DNA from: Gp13-AA77 sp036521995
GTDB lineage: Bacteria; Acidobacteriota; Terriglobia; UBA7540
DNA: 35,536 nt
Assembly: GCA_036521995.1 (NCBI GenBank)
Contig: DATDGR010000119.1
Coordinates: 1-35,536 of the forward strand
Direction: 5' to 3'
Shown: piece after piece, positions 16,128 through 24,999 of the stretch
Layout: each line of letters begins with the position of its first letter
Numbering within the stretch: position 1 is the stretch's first letter
Notes under the pieces: generated by a model
Database searches by the model: none
What the model was told of the DNA's origin: nothing
Seen by the model: only the letters and a program-made list of their open reading frames with translations
Translations under genes and position numbers: made by a program

Positions 16128-16904
16128 CTACGGCGAGCTGGGACTCGCCGGACCTCCGCCGCCTCCGCCATGTCCGCCCGCGAGCGCCACGCCGACGCCG
16201 ACCGCCCCTCCAACCCCTAAGACCACCAGCAGAAGGCCGGTGTGGCTGCCACCGGCCGCTGCACCGGCCGCTGGGCCTGCTGCGGGCGGCGCCTGGCCGG
16301 CTCGTTCGCCGGGAGCCGGCTTGCCTTCCTCTGGACCGGTGCCAGCAGAGATGTTCGGACAGCCAGACGTCGAACCTTCAGCGAGAAGACTCACCTTACC
16401 CGACGCCTTTTCCATCATCGAAACACCGCCGCGGCGAGCCGTGATGGTTGCGCTTGGGCCGGGCGAAGCGTTTACCGAGATGATCCCGCCGCTCGGTCCC
16501 GCCGGCCGCATCGTGCAGGATGAGGTCTCGATGACCAGGGAATTTTGATCTGAGGCTTGGGCCACCACGGTTCCTTGCGTGACCTTCGCCACGACCTGCG
16601 TTGGCGTTCCACTGAAGCTGACGGAGGTATTCTGCTCGAGCTCCACCTGACTGCCGGCCGAAAACTTGACCAGGGCTCCGCCGCCTGCGGACGTGCTCAG
16701 AGTGTCTCCGGACAGAAGGGTGCCGCCGCTCGGTACGGTGACTCCCCCCAAGGAAGCAGCCGACGACCTGACGATCTGCCCGAGCACTTGTGCCGACGGC
16801 GTTGATGACGCTGACGCCTGAGAAACTTTACCTCCGGCAGCGGCGGCCAGACACAAATATCCGCCAAGGAATACGAGCAAGGCGTTGCGAGATAGATTGA
16901 ACAT
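16128..16904 (-). CDS. FecR-domain-like secreted/anchored protein
   Basis: This 258-residue protein starts at ATG 16904, preceded by an excellent GGAGGAAGTT. It has a signal peptide (LSRNALLVFLGGYLCLAAAA). A FecR-like beta domain follows (VTVPSGGTLLSGDTLSTSAG, ALVKFSAGSQVELEQNTSVS), then a Pro/Ala/Gly-rich linker, a hydrophobic segment (GLLLVVLGVGGAVGVGVALA) and a glycine-rich end. FecR domains outside iron signalling occur in envelope proteins with unknown ligands. There is no sigma-factor partner here, so a FecI/FecR system is unlikely. Its position between a glycosyltransferase and wecB suggests a surface role in polysaccharide handling. Two cysteines in the mature part could form a disulfide. 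Confidence 0.72.
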   Translation of the reverse strand: MFNLSRNALLVFLGGYLCLAAAAGGKVSQASASSTPSAQVLGQIVRSSAASLGGVTVPSGGTLLSGDTLSTSAGGGALVKFSAGSQVELEQNTSVSFSGTPTQVVAKVTQGTVVAQASDQNSLVIETSSCTMRPAGPSGGIISVNASPGPSATITARRGGVSMMEKASGKVSLLAEGSTSGCPNISAGTGPEEGKPAPGERAGQAPPAAGPAAGAAAGGSHTGLLLVVLGVGGAVGVGVALAGGHGGGGGGPASPSSP

Positions 16905-16929
16905 AACTTCCTCCGCTGGGTTTCTCAAA

Positions 16930-18201
16930 TCACGACAATGCGGCTTCAGAGCTGACCTGCTCCGTCTCTACGGCGGATCGGGAGGCACGTTCTGCCACGG
17001 CTTCGAGCAGCTCAGCGTAAGCGTCCATCAACGTCGAGCACTCAAAGTGCGAGCGGGCCCACTGCGCGCCCGCTTCCCCCATCGCGCGGGCTGGCTCAGG
17101 GCGCCGCCGGAGCTCCTCGATGCCCGCCGCCAACGCCTCGCCGTCGGAAGGCGGGATGGCCAGACCGCAGCCTGCCTCTAAAATCAGGTCGGCACACTCC
17201 CCGCCCACCGAGCACAGCACCGGTTTGCCCGCCGCCATGTACTCGTACACCTTGGACGGGATCGTGATCCGAAACAGCGGGTCTGCCCGCAGGACCACCA
17301 GAAGCGCGTCACAAGCAGCGAGCAGAGGCGGCACGCGGCGCCGTGGCACGCCCCGCATGAAGCGCACGTGGGTGAGCCCGGCCGCGCGGGCGCGGCGCTC
17401 GAGGCGCTCCTTGTCCACGCCCTCTCCGATCAGCAGGAAAGACACCGGCTCCCGCCCTAACCGGTGAGCCGCGTCCAACACGGTATCGAGGCCTTGCGCC
17501 AAGCCTATATTGCCGACGTAGCCCACCACGAACCGGCCCTCAGTCCAGCGGGATCGAGCGATCTCGCTCTCCGGGCGAACCCCGGAGAACCTCCCGGTGT
17601 CGACGCCGTTTTCGATTACGCTGATCCGGTCAGAAGGCACACCCAGCTCCAGGAGATAACGTCGAAATCCTTCACTGATTCCGACCACGTGGGCGCAGTA
17701 TCGGTACAGGAGCCTCTCCAACAGCCGCATCAAGCGGATGCTGACGCCTTCTTCCATCACCCCGACGGCGCGCGCCGAGTCCGGCCAGATATCCTGCAGG
17801 TCGAAGATCAGGGGAGCGCGATGCCACAGGTGGACAGCCAAGGCCGCCAAGCCGGTCGGCAAAGGCGAAATCGCCACGATCGCGTCGGGCCGCGACTGCG
17901 CCACTCCTTTCCAGGCGCCCGCCAGCATGAAGGTGGTGTAAGTCAGGAGCCGCTTCCAGGCTCGCGCGTCTGAGGATCGAAACACGGGCACTCGCAGCAC
18001 GCGATAGCCCTCGAGAGCGTCTTCTACGCGCGCGGCCTGGCGGCAGAAGAACCGGCCCAAGGTCGCCGGATGATTGGGCCGTCCCGCGATCACCGTGACC
18101 CGATGTCCGCGACTCGCCAGGCTCTCGGCCAGATCCTGGGCTCGCCGTCCCGTGGGCGCAGTCTCAGGAGCAAAATGCTGCGTGAGGACAAGGATTCTCA
18201 T
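16930..18201 (-). CDS. Glycosyltransferase family 4 (WbuB/WcaI-like)
   Basis: This 423-residue retaining GT-B glycosyltransferase begins with the acceptor-side N-terminal motif MRILVLTQHFAPETAPTGRR, then GHRVTVIAGRPNHP and DLQDIWPDSARAVGVM. The nucleotide-sugar domain starts near VIENGVDTGRF and continues with FVVGYVGNIGLAQGLDTVLD, LLIGEGVDKERLE and the donor-binding VYEYMAAGKPVLCSVGGECA. The DLQD-WP motif is typical of WbuB-like transferases that add amino sugars in O-antigen or capsule synthesis. AGAGGG precedes ATG 18201. It lies 54 bp after the epimerase gene and 26 bp before the FecR-like gene. The specific sugar cannot be told from sequence. Confidence 0.92.
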   Translation of the reverse strand: MRILVLTQHFAPETAPTGRRAQDLAESLASRGHRVTVIAGRPNHPATLGRFFCRQAARVEDALEGYRVLRVPVFRSSDARAWKRLLTYTTFMLAGAWKGVAQSRPDAIVAISPLPTGLAALAVHLWHRAPLIFDLQDIWPDSARAVGVMEEGVSIRLMRLLERLLYRYCAHVVGISEGFRRYLLELGVPSDRISVIENGVDTGRFSGVRPESEIARSRWTEGRFVVGYVGNIGLAQGLDTVLDAAHRLGREPVSFLLIGEGVDKERLERRARAAGLTHVRFMRGVPRRRVPPLLAACDALLVVLRADPLFRITIPSKVYEYMAAGKPVLCSVGGECADLILEAGCGLAIPPSDGEALAAGIEELRRRPEPARAMGEAGAQWARSHFECSTLMDAYAELLEAVAERASRSAVETEQVSSEAALS

Positions 18202-18255
18202 GGCACCCTCTTTCGACGTACAGAGGCTTGGCGTCTTCCCGCCAACGCAGTGCTG

Positions 18256-19332
18256 TTAACGGTTGGTTGAAGTTGACGGTTCGGCCGCGACCAGACTCCG
18301 CGTGTCTGGAATCCGCAGCGGGCCCTTCGCCGCGTTGCAGGCTGTCCGTCGCCCGGATGGCTTTACTGGAATCCGCGGCACCTCGCGCGGCAAAGCCGCA
18401 GCCGCGATCGGCGCCGGCTCGCGGACAGCGTAGTAATCACGCATCCAGGCAAGAGTGCGAGCCAGGCCCTCCGCCAAGGACACTCGAGGACGGTGCCCAA
18501 GGTCGCGCTCAGCCTTGCCCACGTCGATCTTCTTGTCGCGGGTCGTGAAGGGTTCGGACGGCTTGTAGGCCACCAGACGGTCGTCCCGGCCGACAGCGCC
18601 GAGCACCAGGTCTGAGACCGTCTTGATGTCGTGGTACTCGGTGGAACCGATGTTGTAGACTTCGCCCGGGATGAAGTTGTTGGTGATGTTGGCCAGCGTC
18701 GAGACCGCGTCTGCGACGTAAGTCGAGGAGCGATGGTGATTCAGATAGACGGTGTAAGGAAGGCCGTGCAGAGCCGAGTAGCAGAAGCGGCAGTTCATGC
18801 TGCGGTAGCTGCTGTACTTTTCACCCGGACCATACACGTTGAACAGCCTCACGCGGACGCTTTCGGTTCCCGCCATGGCCGCTGAATTCAGCACCTGCAT
18901 CTCGCCCACCCACTTGGTCATGGCGTAATCGTTGAGCTGCCGGATCTCGTGCAGCTCCATCACGTCCTCGCGCATGATCCCGTTCCAGTCGCCGTAGACC
19001 TCGGAAGTGGAGAAGAAAACCTGGCGGAACCCGTGCTTCTCCTGCAGGCGCAAGAGATTTTTGGTGCCGATCACGTTGCTGCGCCACAGCGTCTCGTAAA
19101 AATCCTCACCGTTCCAGCGGCCGAACTCGGCGGCCAGGTGATAGACCAGGTCGAACCGCTGGTGTTCAAAGATGCGCTCGAGCTGGCGATACTCCGCCAC
19201 ATCGCAGCGCAGGTATTGCGGGTCGTGATGATGGCCGAGATCGCAGAGCCACACGTCGTGCCCGCGCTGGCGCAGTTCGTCCACCAGCGACGGTCCGATG
19301 GCTCCGAGACCGCCCGTGATCAGAATCCTCAT
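18256..19332 (-). CDS. NAD-dependent sugar-nucleotide epimerase/dehydratase
   Basis: This 358-residue extended short-chain dehydrogenase has the Rossmann motif TGGLGAIGPSLV (GxxGxxG, 7-13), catalytic STSEVYG (108-114) and YAMTK (Y136, K140), and FNVYGPGEKYSSYRS. RSSTYVADAVSTLANI and EVYNIGSTEYHDIKTVSDL are typical of the GalE/RmlB/WbpP superfamily. It should modify a nucleotide sugar for the neighbouring glycosyltransferases; epimerase and 4,6-dehydratase activities cannot be separated here. A Pro/Ala/Arg-rich tail of ~50 residues after REPAPI exceeds the family norm. GGAGGGGG precedes the start. It opens the second block of the cluster after a 600-bp gap. Confidence 0.9.
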   Translation of the reverse strand: MRILITGGLGAIGPSLVDELRQRGHDVWLCDLGHHHDPQYLRCDVAEYRQLERIFEHQRFDLVYHLAAEFGRWNGEDFYETLWRSNVIGTKNLLRLQEKHGFRQVFFSTSEVYGDWNGIMREDVMELHEIRQLNDYAMTKWVGEMQVLNSAAMAGTESVRVRLFNVYGPGEKYSSYRSMNCRFCYSALHGLPYTVYLNHHRSSTYVADAVSTLANITNNFIPGEVYNIGSTEYHDIKTVSDLVLGAVGRDDRLVAYKPSEPFTTRDKKIDVGKAERDLGHRPRVSLAEGLARTLAWMRDYYAVREPAPIAAAALPREVPRIPVKPSGRRTACNAAKGPLRIPDTRSLVAAEPSTSTNR

Positions 19333-19539
19333 GACTTTTCCCCCTCCGTTCGCGGATCAGCTCCTGAAAAAGACCGGACCTCCCCGGTTGCCTCGCTGGC
19401 CTAGCCTACAAGCGGGCCGCTCCCTTCGAGTCTCAAGCCGGAACGCCCAGAACGCGGATCGGACTCTTTGAGCCGTCGCCTTCCGCCGTTTACGGCGAAA
19501 AACCTCTTTCTTATTCGACTGTAATTGATTGATGGGATT

Positions 19540-19571
19540 GGCCTAAGCTCCCCTGAGGGAAGGTTTAGGCC
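19540..19571. repeat. Hairpin in the 600-bp gap 19333-19938
   Basis: GGCCTAA (19540-19546) pairs with TTAGGCC (19565-19571), and an inner stem TCCC/GGGA (19549-19552 with 19557-19560) closes a four-base loop. There is no T-run on either side, so it is not a standard intrinsic terminator. It lies between the two blocks of polysaccharide genes and could be a transcript structure or a REP-like repeat. Confidence 0.35.
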
Positions 19572-19575
19572 GGTC

Positions 19576-19711
19576 GGGTTCGTTCTCGGGTTCGTTTAGG
19601 TTCGTTTGTGACTGTCTCTTCGACGTCAAAGCTGTTCTGAAGGAGTTATCTCATCTCCGCTCGGGTTCCCTCGGGTTCGTTTTTGCATTTTTTAAATGGG
19701 GGGGAGGGGGG
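19576..19711 (+). repeat. GGTTCGTT repeat array with adjacent G-tract
   Basis: GGTTCGTT occurs at 19577, 19589, 19599 and 19674, with a variant GGTTCCCT at 19664. A run of seven Gs, an A and six Gs lies at 19698-19711. The gap 19333-19938 has no credible gene. The repeats resemble dispersed intergenic repeats I associate with Acidobacteriota; that is recollection and was not checked. Confidence 0.45.
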
Positions 19712-19938
19712 CCTCGGAGGACCTGGGAGGGGAAAGGCCCCGCACCCACTCCAGCCCGCCAAAATCCGAAGACGCAACCCCTGCCGCCGCGCTCTCCCTA
19801 GCCTACGACCACGGAGGCCCAGAGCGCGCGCCGGCCTGGGAGCCACGCGCCCAGTTCGCCCCACTTGGAAGTGTCGCGACCCGACGACGCGAATGGGTGG
19901 CTCGCCGGCAACGTTCATCTTCAGTCGTCCGTTCGCAG

Positions 19939-21177
19939 TCATATTACCCTAGAGACAATATCACAAGGGTTCGACGTCGTCAACCCATTTCTGAGTCGGA
20001 CGTGACTGTCATCCGCGCGCGAAGGCAAATGGGAGTCCCGCGCTGCACGCTCCAGAACGTCCACGAAGCGGTCCCCGATCTCCTCCCAGGAAGGGACCTG
20101 CCCGAGGACGGTTTCGCGCCCCGCGATGAGCCGGGTGCGCAGGTCGCCCTCTTCCATGCTCCGAGCCATACTCCGGGCCACGCTTTCCGGGTCGAGTGGA
20201 TCGAAGTAAAGAGCTGCCTCGCGGCAGAGGTGGCGGGCGAAATCGCGGTCGCTAGTGAGAATGGGCAGATCGAACCGCATGGCCTCCAGATAGGTGCGCC
20301 CAAACGATTCCAGCAGAGTGGGAAGGATGAAGGCGTCCGCCGAGCGATACACTTCTGCCAGCTTGCCCGTGGCCACCGGCCCCAGGTTGACGAGGACCGG
20401 TCCCAGGCTCTCGATCTTGCCCAGCAGCCTGCGGGCGCCCGGATGCTGATCCCGGTGGATGGTGAGCAAACAGCGCGCCGGCCGCGAGGAATAAGCGGGC
20501 AATCGTTTCATCGCCTCCGGCAGGACCTCCAGATTCTTGTGCGGGTAGTAGCGCGACAGGCAGAGAAAGGTGAAGAGAGCGTGAACACCGGCGGCTCCGC
20601 CGTCTTGCCGTTTTGAGATCTCTGCCTCGGGCGGCAGGGCGTCGCCATCGGGGATCACCTCGATCCTTGACGGCTCCAGGCCGTAAGCCGCAACCGCCCG
20701 CTGCTTCATCAGTTCCGTCTGCACCACCAGCCGGACGCCGTCGGGCAGCCGGCGCAGGTAATCCCGGCCATAGGCGGTCACAAGCCGCTCGCGCAGCGTG
20801 GTGCTTGCCGCCGCCGCGCACGGACTGATCGAGACGTAGTGGGCGTTGTGCAGCAGCACTACGGTCGGCACCGGCGGACGCCGCGGCCCGAAGTTGCCGA
20901 GGCACAGCAGGGCGTCCGCGCGCTCCGCCGAGCAGATTCGACGGACCGTCCCCTGCAGATCGAAGTGCCGGCGCAGGAGGCTGGCAGGTTTCCGCCGCAG
21001 AATGAGTTTGAGATTGGGCCGTTGCAGAGACCTCTGCAGAGCGACGAACTCCGGCAGGTCAGGCAGCAGGGCGACAAACCGGTGATCGGCGTGGCGCGCC
21101 AGGCTGGGCAGCAGCCGCAACAACCCGGCCTTGCCGCCGCCCGCGGTCAATCCCATGGCCTCGATGACGAATTTCAT
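19939..21177 (-). CDS. Glycosyltransferase family 4
   Basis: This 412-residue GT-B enzyme opens with MKFVIEAMGLTAGGGKAGLLRLLPSLA. The linker segment TVVLLHNAHYVSIS is followed by RLVVQTELMKQRAVAAYGL and IEVIPDGDALPP. The donor domain has FLCLSRYYPHKNLEVLPEAM, AEVYRSADAFILPTLLESFG and RTYLEAMRFDLPILTSDRDF. The LLESFGRTYLEAM stretch contains the EX7E donor-binding motif of family GT4. It is the last gene of the first polysaccharide block, 24 bp after the GT9 gene. The final ~25 residues (SHLPSRADDSHV onward) are poorly conserved in appearance. The sugar and linkage are unknown. Confidence 0.9.
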   Translation of the reverse strand: MKFVIEAMGLTAGGGKAGLLRLLPSLARHADHRFVALLPDLPEFVALQRSLQRPNLKLILRRKPASLLRRHFDLQGTVRRICSAERADALLCLGNFGPRRPPVPTVVLLHNAHYVSISPCAAAASTTLRERLVTAYGRDYLRRLPDGVRLVVQTELMKQRAVAAYGLEPSRIEVIPDGDALPPEAEISKRQDGGAAGVHALFTFLCLSRYYPHKNLEVLPEAMKRLPAYSSRPARCLLTIHRDQHPGARRLLGKIESLGPVLVNLGPVATGKLAEVYRSADAFILPTLLESFGRTYLEAMRFDLPILTSDRDFARHLCREAALYFDPLDPESVARSMARSMEEGDLRTRLIAGRETVLGQVPSWEEIGDRFVDVLERAARDSHLPSRADDSHVRLRNGLTTSNPCDIVSRVI

Positions 21178-21201
21178 AAGGCAGTGATCAAGGTCCGGTG
21201 G

Positions 21202-22365
21202 TTAGTGGTTAGTGTTAGAGGCAAGAAGTTCGGCGGCGCGCAGAACGTCGGGCACCTGAACCAGCTTGACGCAGAGATTGTCACGAGGGCACTCGTCCAT
21301 GTAACAGGTATGGCACGCGACCCTTCGCTCGAGGACGATGTGCTGGGCGCCGTAAGGATGCCACTTGCCCGGCATGTCTCGGGCCGAGAAGATCGAGACG
21401 CACGGCGTGGAGACCGCCGCCGCCATGTGCTGGACGCCCGAGTCGTTGCAAACCACGAAGGCACAGCGTCTCAGCACTTCGCACGACTCAAGCACCGAAA
21501 CTCGCCCGGCGAGATTCAGAACTCTCCTCCCGATGCGGGAGGCGATCCGCGCGCAGGACCCCTTGTCTCCGGCCCCGCCCAGCAAGACCACAAAGAAGCC
21601 TTGATCCGACAGCGTCCGGCCGACCTCGGCGTAACGCTCGATCGGCCAGTGGTTGGTGGAACGCTTCGCGCCCGGAGCAAGAGCCACCAGAGGGCTCTCA
21701 GGCGGCGCCGGGAGCCGAAGGAGGGCATCGACAGCCGAAGCCTGGTGTTCCGTGAGTGGCAGAGGGAACTGTGGCTGCTCCGCCCGGATGCCGAACTGTG
21801 CTGTCGTCTGCAGCAAGCGGTCGACTTCGTTTGGGAACACCCGGCGCTCTGACTGGGCTCGCGCGCCCCACCGGATGGTTGAAACCCTCCAGCCGCCGCC
21901 CCATCGTGCCCCGGAAAGCCTCGCCACGAGCATGTTCCGCAACAGGACTCGGACGCCTGCGAGGCCGTTCGGAAGCTCGACCCAGACATCGAACTTTCTC
22001 TGCCGCAATCGTTTCACCAAGCGAAACTGCTGGCGGAGGGTCCGAATATCCTGGCTGTAGTACACCCACAAGTCATCCAGCCAGGGGGCAGCGCTCAGGA
22101 GTTCAAGAGCGCCGGGCAGTCCTCGACTGCCGGGCGAGCTCAGCAATGTGAGCTTGGCATCGGGATAGGCCAGGCGCACCGCATACATGGCTGGCAGGGC
22201 GCACAAAATGTCCCCCAGATTTCCAATCCGGTAGAGGCATACGCTCCGGGCCTGAACCGGTCTCGGCCCAGGCCACAGGCACCGGCGCACGAGCCGCACC
22301 ACGGCATTGGCGAGCGCATAAAGGCCATCAACCACCATGATTTGGAGCTTTCCGGTGATGGGCAT
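21202..22365 (-). CDS. Glycosyltransferase family 9 (heptosyltransferase-like)
   Basis: This 387-residue protein carries GT9 landmarks: VCLYRIGNLGDILCALPAMY (GD.L...PA), ALAPGAKRSTNHWPIERYAE, FFVVLLGGAGDKGSCARIAS and VVCNDSGVQHMAAAVSTPCV. CHTCYMDECPRDNLC near the C-terminus matches the cysteine-containing end of ADP-heptose:LPS heptosyltransferases. The frame is open to 22584, but that part overlaps the Wzy gene. ATG 22365 shares one base with the Wzy stop (TGATG) and follows CGGAG at five bases, so I used it. It probably transfers a heptose or another sugar onto a membrane-bound oligosaccharide on the cytoplasmic face. Confidence 0.9.
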   Translation of the reverse strand: MPITGKLQIMVVDGLYALANAVVRLVRRCLWPGPRPVQARSVCLYRIGNLGDILCALPAMYAVRLAYPDAKLTLLSSPGSRGLPGALELLSAAPWLDDLWVYYSQDIRTLRQQFRLVKRLRQRKFDVWVELPNGLAGVRVLLRNMLVARLSGARWGGGWRVSTIRWGARAQSERRVFPNEVDRLLQTTAQFGIRAEQPQFPLPLTEHQASAVDALLRLPAPPESPLVALAPGAKRSTNHWPIERYAEVGRTLSDQGFFVVLLGGAGDKGSCARIASRIGRRVLNLAGRVSVLESCEVLRRCAFVVCNDSGVQHMAAAVSTPCVSIFSARDMPGKWHPYGAQHIVLERRVACHTCYMDECPRDNLCVKLVQVPDVLRAAELLASNTNH

Positions 22366-23912
22366 CAGGACTCCGAATGCTGGCCGTGAGTCTTGCGTCG
22401 CGGGTCTGAGGAATGCCGGTAGACAGCCCACGCGACCGCGCTTAGGATCACCAGGGATCTGATCAAGGTACTCCAGAAATCGAATGCGTCCAGCTCGATG
22501 ACGAAGAGCACCGTGATAAAGAGGCCGGTGTAGACAAACATGCGCCGCTTGCTTCCAGGGAGGCTCAACCGGTTCGTGAGCCATTGGGCGACCAGCCCGA
22601 AGAGGAACATGCCGGCCAGCAGTCCTGGCACGCCGTATTCGAAATAAAGGTCGCCAGGGTATGTCATGGCCGTGGAGGTTTGATCGCCGTACCCCAGCGC
22701 CATGCTGAACCTGCGCCCCTTGTCAAGGATCGGCTTGGTAGGCCAGAGAAAGCGGGGAACGAAAGGATAGAATGGCAGCATCCACCAGCGTTCGCTGCCC
22801 TTCAGGTAGTCGGCCCGAGGCCCCAGTGAAAGCACGGCAGCCACGCTCTGGAGGAGATTCAGCCGGCTTAGCGCAGCGCCGGCGCCGCTTTCCAGCCACA
22901 CAAATGGCGTCGAGTCGCTCTCAGTGGCTCGCGCCAAAGCCAAGCCGGCCATCTGTTCGGCGCCCTCGAAGCCCATAGCCTCGCTGGTCCGGCCCCGAAC
23001 CAATTCCCGGTACTGGACCGAGAACGGATACACAATCACGAGGCCCAGAACCGCTGCGGCCAGCCAGCCCTTCTTCAATCTTCGCTCGGCCATGGACGAC
23101 ACGAGAGCAACCACTACGAAGTTCTGGAGCAGGTTACTCTTCATTCCGGAGAGCAGACCCCAGACGCACTCCGAGACGAGAACGATCCAGAACAGCACGT
23201 TTCGCTCCAGGCTGGAAGGATTCAAGAACCTTTCGATGGCGAGAATAATCAGAGCGAAGGTCCCGAATTGGAAGATGACGTTGGCCACCTGCATGGCCGC
23301 GAGATGGTCGAAATAAAAGTCCAGTGAGGTTCCATAGTCATATCCAAAATTTACGAGGAAGTAGGCTTTGACAAGAAACGCCACGCCATACAGCGCCAGA
23401 GCCCTGAGAATAGCTGGGTCGAGGGGAGGTGACGCGGCGGCCCCGCGTTCTGCTTTAAGAGCAGCCATCCTCGGTGCGATGCTTCCCCGCCCGGCCAGGT
23501 GAGAGCCTGCCCAGAAGGCTATCATGCCGAGAACCAAATAAATCAGGGCGCGAGTGAATGATTCAGAGTGGCCGTGGAAACTGGGGTCAAACTGCCCTTG
23601 CGTCAGGAAGCATCCAAGTGGGGCCACTCCGAACTCCACGAAAGCGAGTATGGTCACGAAGGTCGGAATATCAAAGAACTCGAAACGAGTGGAGCGCAGC
23701 CTGGAGCCGATGAAGACCGCTGAAGCGGCTCCATACACACCGAGCACGATCAGGAAGCTCTCGAGAGCGTAGCCTTGGCGGTCTTCAATCAAAATCCAGG
23801 CCCAGACGGTGGTGGCCAACGCTAAGCTGCAGATCAGCACAAGGTGCTTCAGCGGAATCAGGCCGCTCGCCTTCAGTGGAACCTGCAGGAATTGTGTCCG
23901 AGGCGTTTCCAT
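22365..23912 (-). CDS. O-antigen/EPS polymerase (Wzy-like) membrane protein
   Basis: This 515-residue polytopic membrane protein has a dozen or so hydrophobic segments, such as HLVLICSLALATTVWAWIL, ALIYLVLGMIAFWAGSHLA and GLFITVLFVIELDAFDFWST. The long hydrophilic loop between FSVQYRELVRGRTSEAMGFE and YGDQTSTAMTYPGDLYFEYG includes the PFYPFVPRFLWPTKP and GVPGLLAGMFLFGLVAQ regions characteristic of oligosaccharide-repeat-unit polymerases. Wzy joins undecaprenyl-linked repeat units in the periplasm. It lies 13 bp after the CgeB-like gene and is coupled to GT9. A second, distinct polymerase/ligase-type protein is encoded at 26417-27793. Sequence divergence is normal for Wzy, so the call rests on topology and the loop motifs. 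Confidence 0.82.
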   Translation of the reverse strand: METPRTQFLQVPLKASGLIPLKHLVLICSLALATTVWAWILIEDRQGYALESFLIVLGVYGAASAVFIGSRLRSTRFEFFDIPTFVTILAFVEFGVAPLGCFLTQGQFDPSFHGHSESFTRALIYLVLGMIAFWAGSHLAGRGSIAPRMAALKAERGAAASPPLDPAILRALALYGVAFLVKAYFLVNFGYDYGTSLDFYFDHLAAMQVANVIFQFGTFALIILAIERFLNPSSLERNVLFWIVLVSECVWGLLSGMKSNLLQNFVVVALVSSMAERRLKKGWLAAAVLGLVIVYPFSVQYRELVRGRTSEAMGFEGAEQMAGLALARATESDSTPFVWLESGAGAALSRLNLLQSVAAVLSLGPRADYLKGSERWWMLPFYPFVPRFLWPTKPILDKGRRFSMALGYGDQTSTAMTYPGDLYFEYGVPGLLAGMFLFGLVAQWLTNRLSLPGSKRRMFVYTGLFITVLFVIELDAFDFWSTLIRSLVILSAVAWAVYRHSSDPRRKTHGQHSES

Positions 23913-23924
23913 CAGAAGTGGCAG

Positions 23925-24977
23925 CTAGACCGGCACCTGCTTCTCCTCAATCATTTCGCCTCGGGACACGTCGTCAACCGGGCAGAGCCCAAGGCTCTCG
24001 AACATTCGTTGAAGCCTTTTTTCGTAGGTGTGTTCGCGATGGGCGCGAGCGTAAGCGCGATCGGCGATCGCTCGCCTTTCTTGGGGTTGCGCCAAGTAGT
24101 AGTCGACCTTCTCGCGCAGTTCTTTCCGGCTGCGGAAAGTGACGACTTCGCGCTCCGGCTCAAACAGTTCGGCCAGAGCGGGCTTCCAGTCAGCGATCTG
24201 AAAGGCGCCGCAGCCCGCCGCCTCGAACAGGCGGCAATTCACGCCGTCGATCTCGGCCGGGTGCATGGTGTTCAGAACGATCCTGGCGGCGTTGAAGGCC
24301 TTGCACTTTTCCAGTTCCGCCACGTGGCGGCCCGGGTAGAAGGCCCGCAGCGGGGAGCGCAGCCAGAAGGGGAAACCCGTTCCCCACAACTTCAGGTCGT
24401 AGCCTGCGAACATTTCGAGCAGGCGGGCACGGTAGTAATACATATTGGAGGCGCAGGTAAGGTCGCAGCCGTAGTTGCGCTGGTCCGCCTCGCTCAGCCC
24501 TACCCGCCGGTGCCAGCGCGGGTTGCAAGCTTCGGGCAGGTAGAAGGCGTTCAACCCCAGCTTGGTGCGGAAGGTCTCGACCATATAGGGGTCTTTGAAG
24601 AACCAGGCGTCGAGGTCGCTGGCCAGCAGATATTGCCGCCCGAGGTTGCACACCGCGTCGGGATACCAGGCGGCTAGCTTCGCCGGCGTCACCTGACGAA
24701 TCTGCAGGACGACCTCCGGAGGGAGCGTTCCGTGCGAGATCAGGACCAGGTGGGGCTGAAAATCGCCCGCGCTTCGCACCAGTGGCCGGTGCCGCCGGCG
24801 CTCGATGGGCGGCAGTTTGGCGAGGTGCTCGGCGGCGACCTCGGCGGCATAACCCAACCGGCGGCGCACAGGCAAGGGGTCAATCGTGACCACCGTGTGG
24901 CCCAGGCCTTCGGCCGCCACAGCGATGTTGCGGGCGAAAGAATCGGAATAGATGCGGCCGGAGATCAGGATTCGCAT
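23925..24977 (-). CDS. CgeB-like glycosyltransferase
   Basis: This 350-residue protein begins MRILISGRIYSDSFARNIAV and shows the layout of CgeB/COG4641 glycosyltransferases. DFQPHLVLISHGTLPPEVVL is followed by AAWYPDAVCNLGRQ, SDLDAWFFKDPYMVE, VYLPEACNP-like FYLPEACNPRWH and DLTCASNMYYYRARLLEMFA. The donor domain has ARIVLNTMHPAEIDGVNCRL and FEAAGCGAFQIADWKPALAE. The FEAAGCG segment corresponds to the donor-binding acidic motif. It is probably cytoplasmic and extends the repeat unit. It is preceded by a 115-bp gap containing two hairpins, the largest gap within the first block of the cluster after the leader region. Confidence 0.88.
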   Translation of the reverse strand: MRILISGRIYSDSFARNIAVAAEGLGHTVVTIDPLPVRRRLGYAAEVAAEHLAKLPPIERRRHRPLVRSAGDFQPHLVLISHGTLPPEVVLQIRQVTPAKLAAWYPDAVCNLGRQYLLASDLDAWFFKDPYMVETFRTKLGLNAFYLPEACNPRWHRRVGLSEADQRNYGCDLTCASNMYYYRARLLEMFAGYDLKLWGTGFPFWLRSPLRAFYPGRHVAELEKCKAFNAARIVLNTMHPAEIDGVNCRLFEAAGCGAFQIADWKPALAELFEPEREVVTFRSRKELREKVDYYLAQPQERRAIADRAYARAHREHTYEKRLQRMFESLGLCPVDDVSRGEMIEEKQVPV

Positions 24978-24999
24978 CAGGGTCTCGCGAGAGGGAAAA

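Noticed and set aside
14952..16220. 422-residue plus-strand open frame
   Set aside because: It is antisense to wecB, which has all epimerase motifs; the shadow frame shows only low-complexity charged sequence.
19484..19497. CGCCG-TTTA-CGGCG hairpin as a terminator
   Set aside because: A-residues follow it on the plus strand and the T-run precedes it on the minus strand, so the orientation is wrong for termination.
19696..21852. Plus-strand frames of 306 and 337 residues
   Set aside because: They are antisense to GT4 and GT9 genes with clear motifs. Only the first ~240 bp of the first frame is intergenic, and that part has no recognisable features.
22366..22584. Extended start of the GT9 gene
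   Set aside because: The extra 73 residues overlap the Wzy coding sequence and look like shadow translation; ATG 22365 has a ribosome-binding site and a TGATG overlap.
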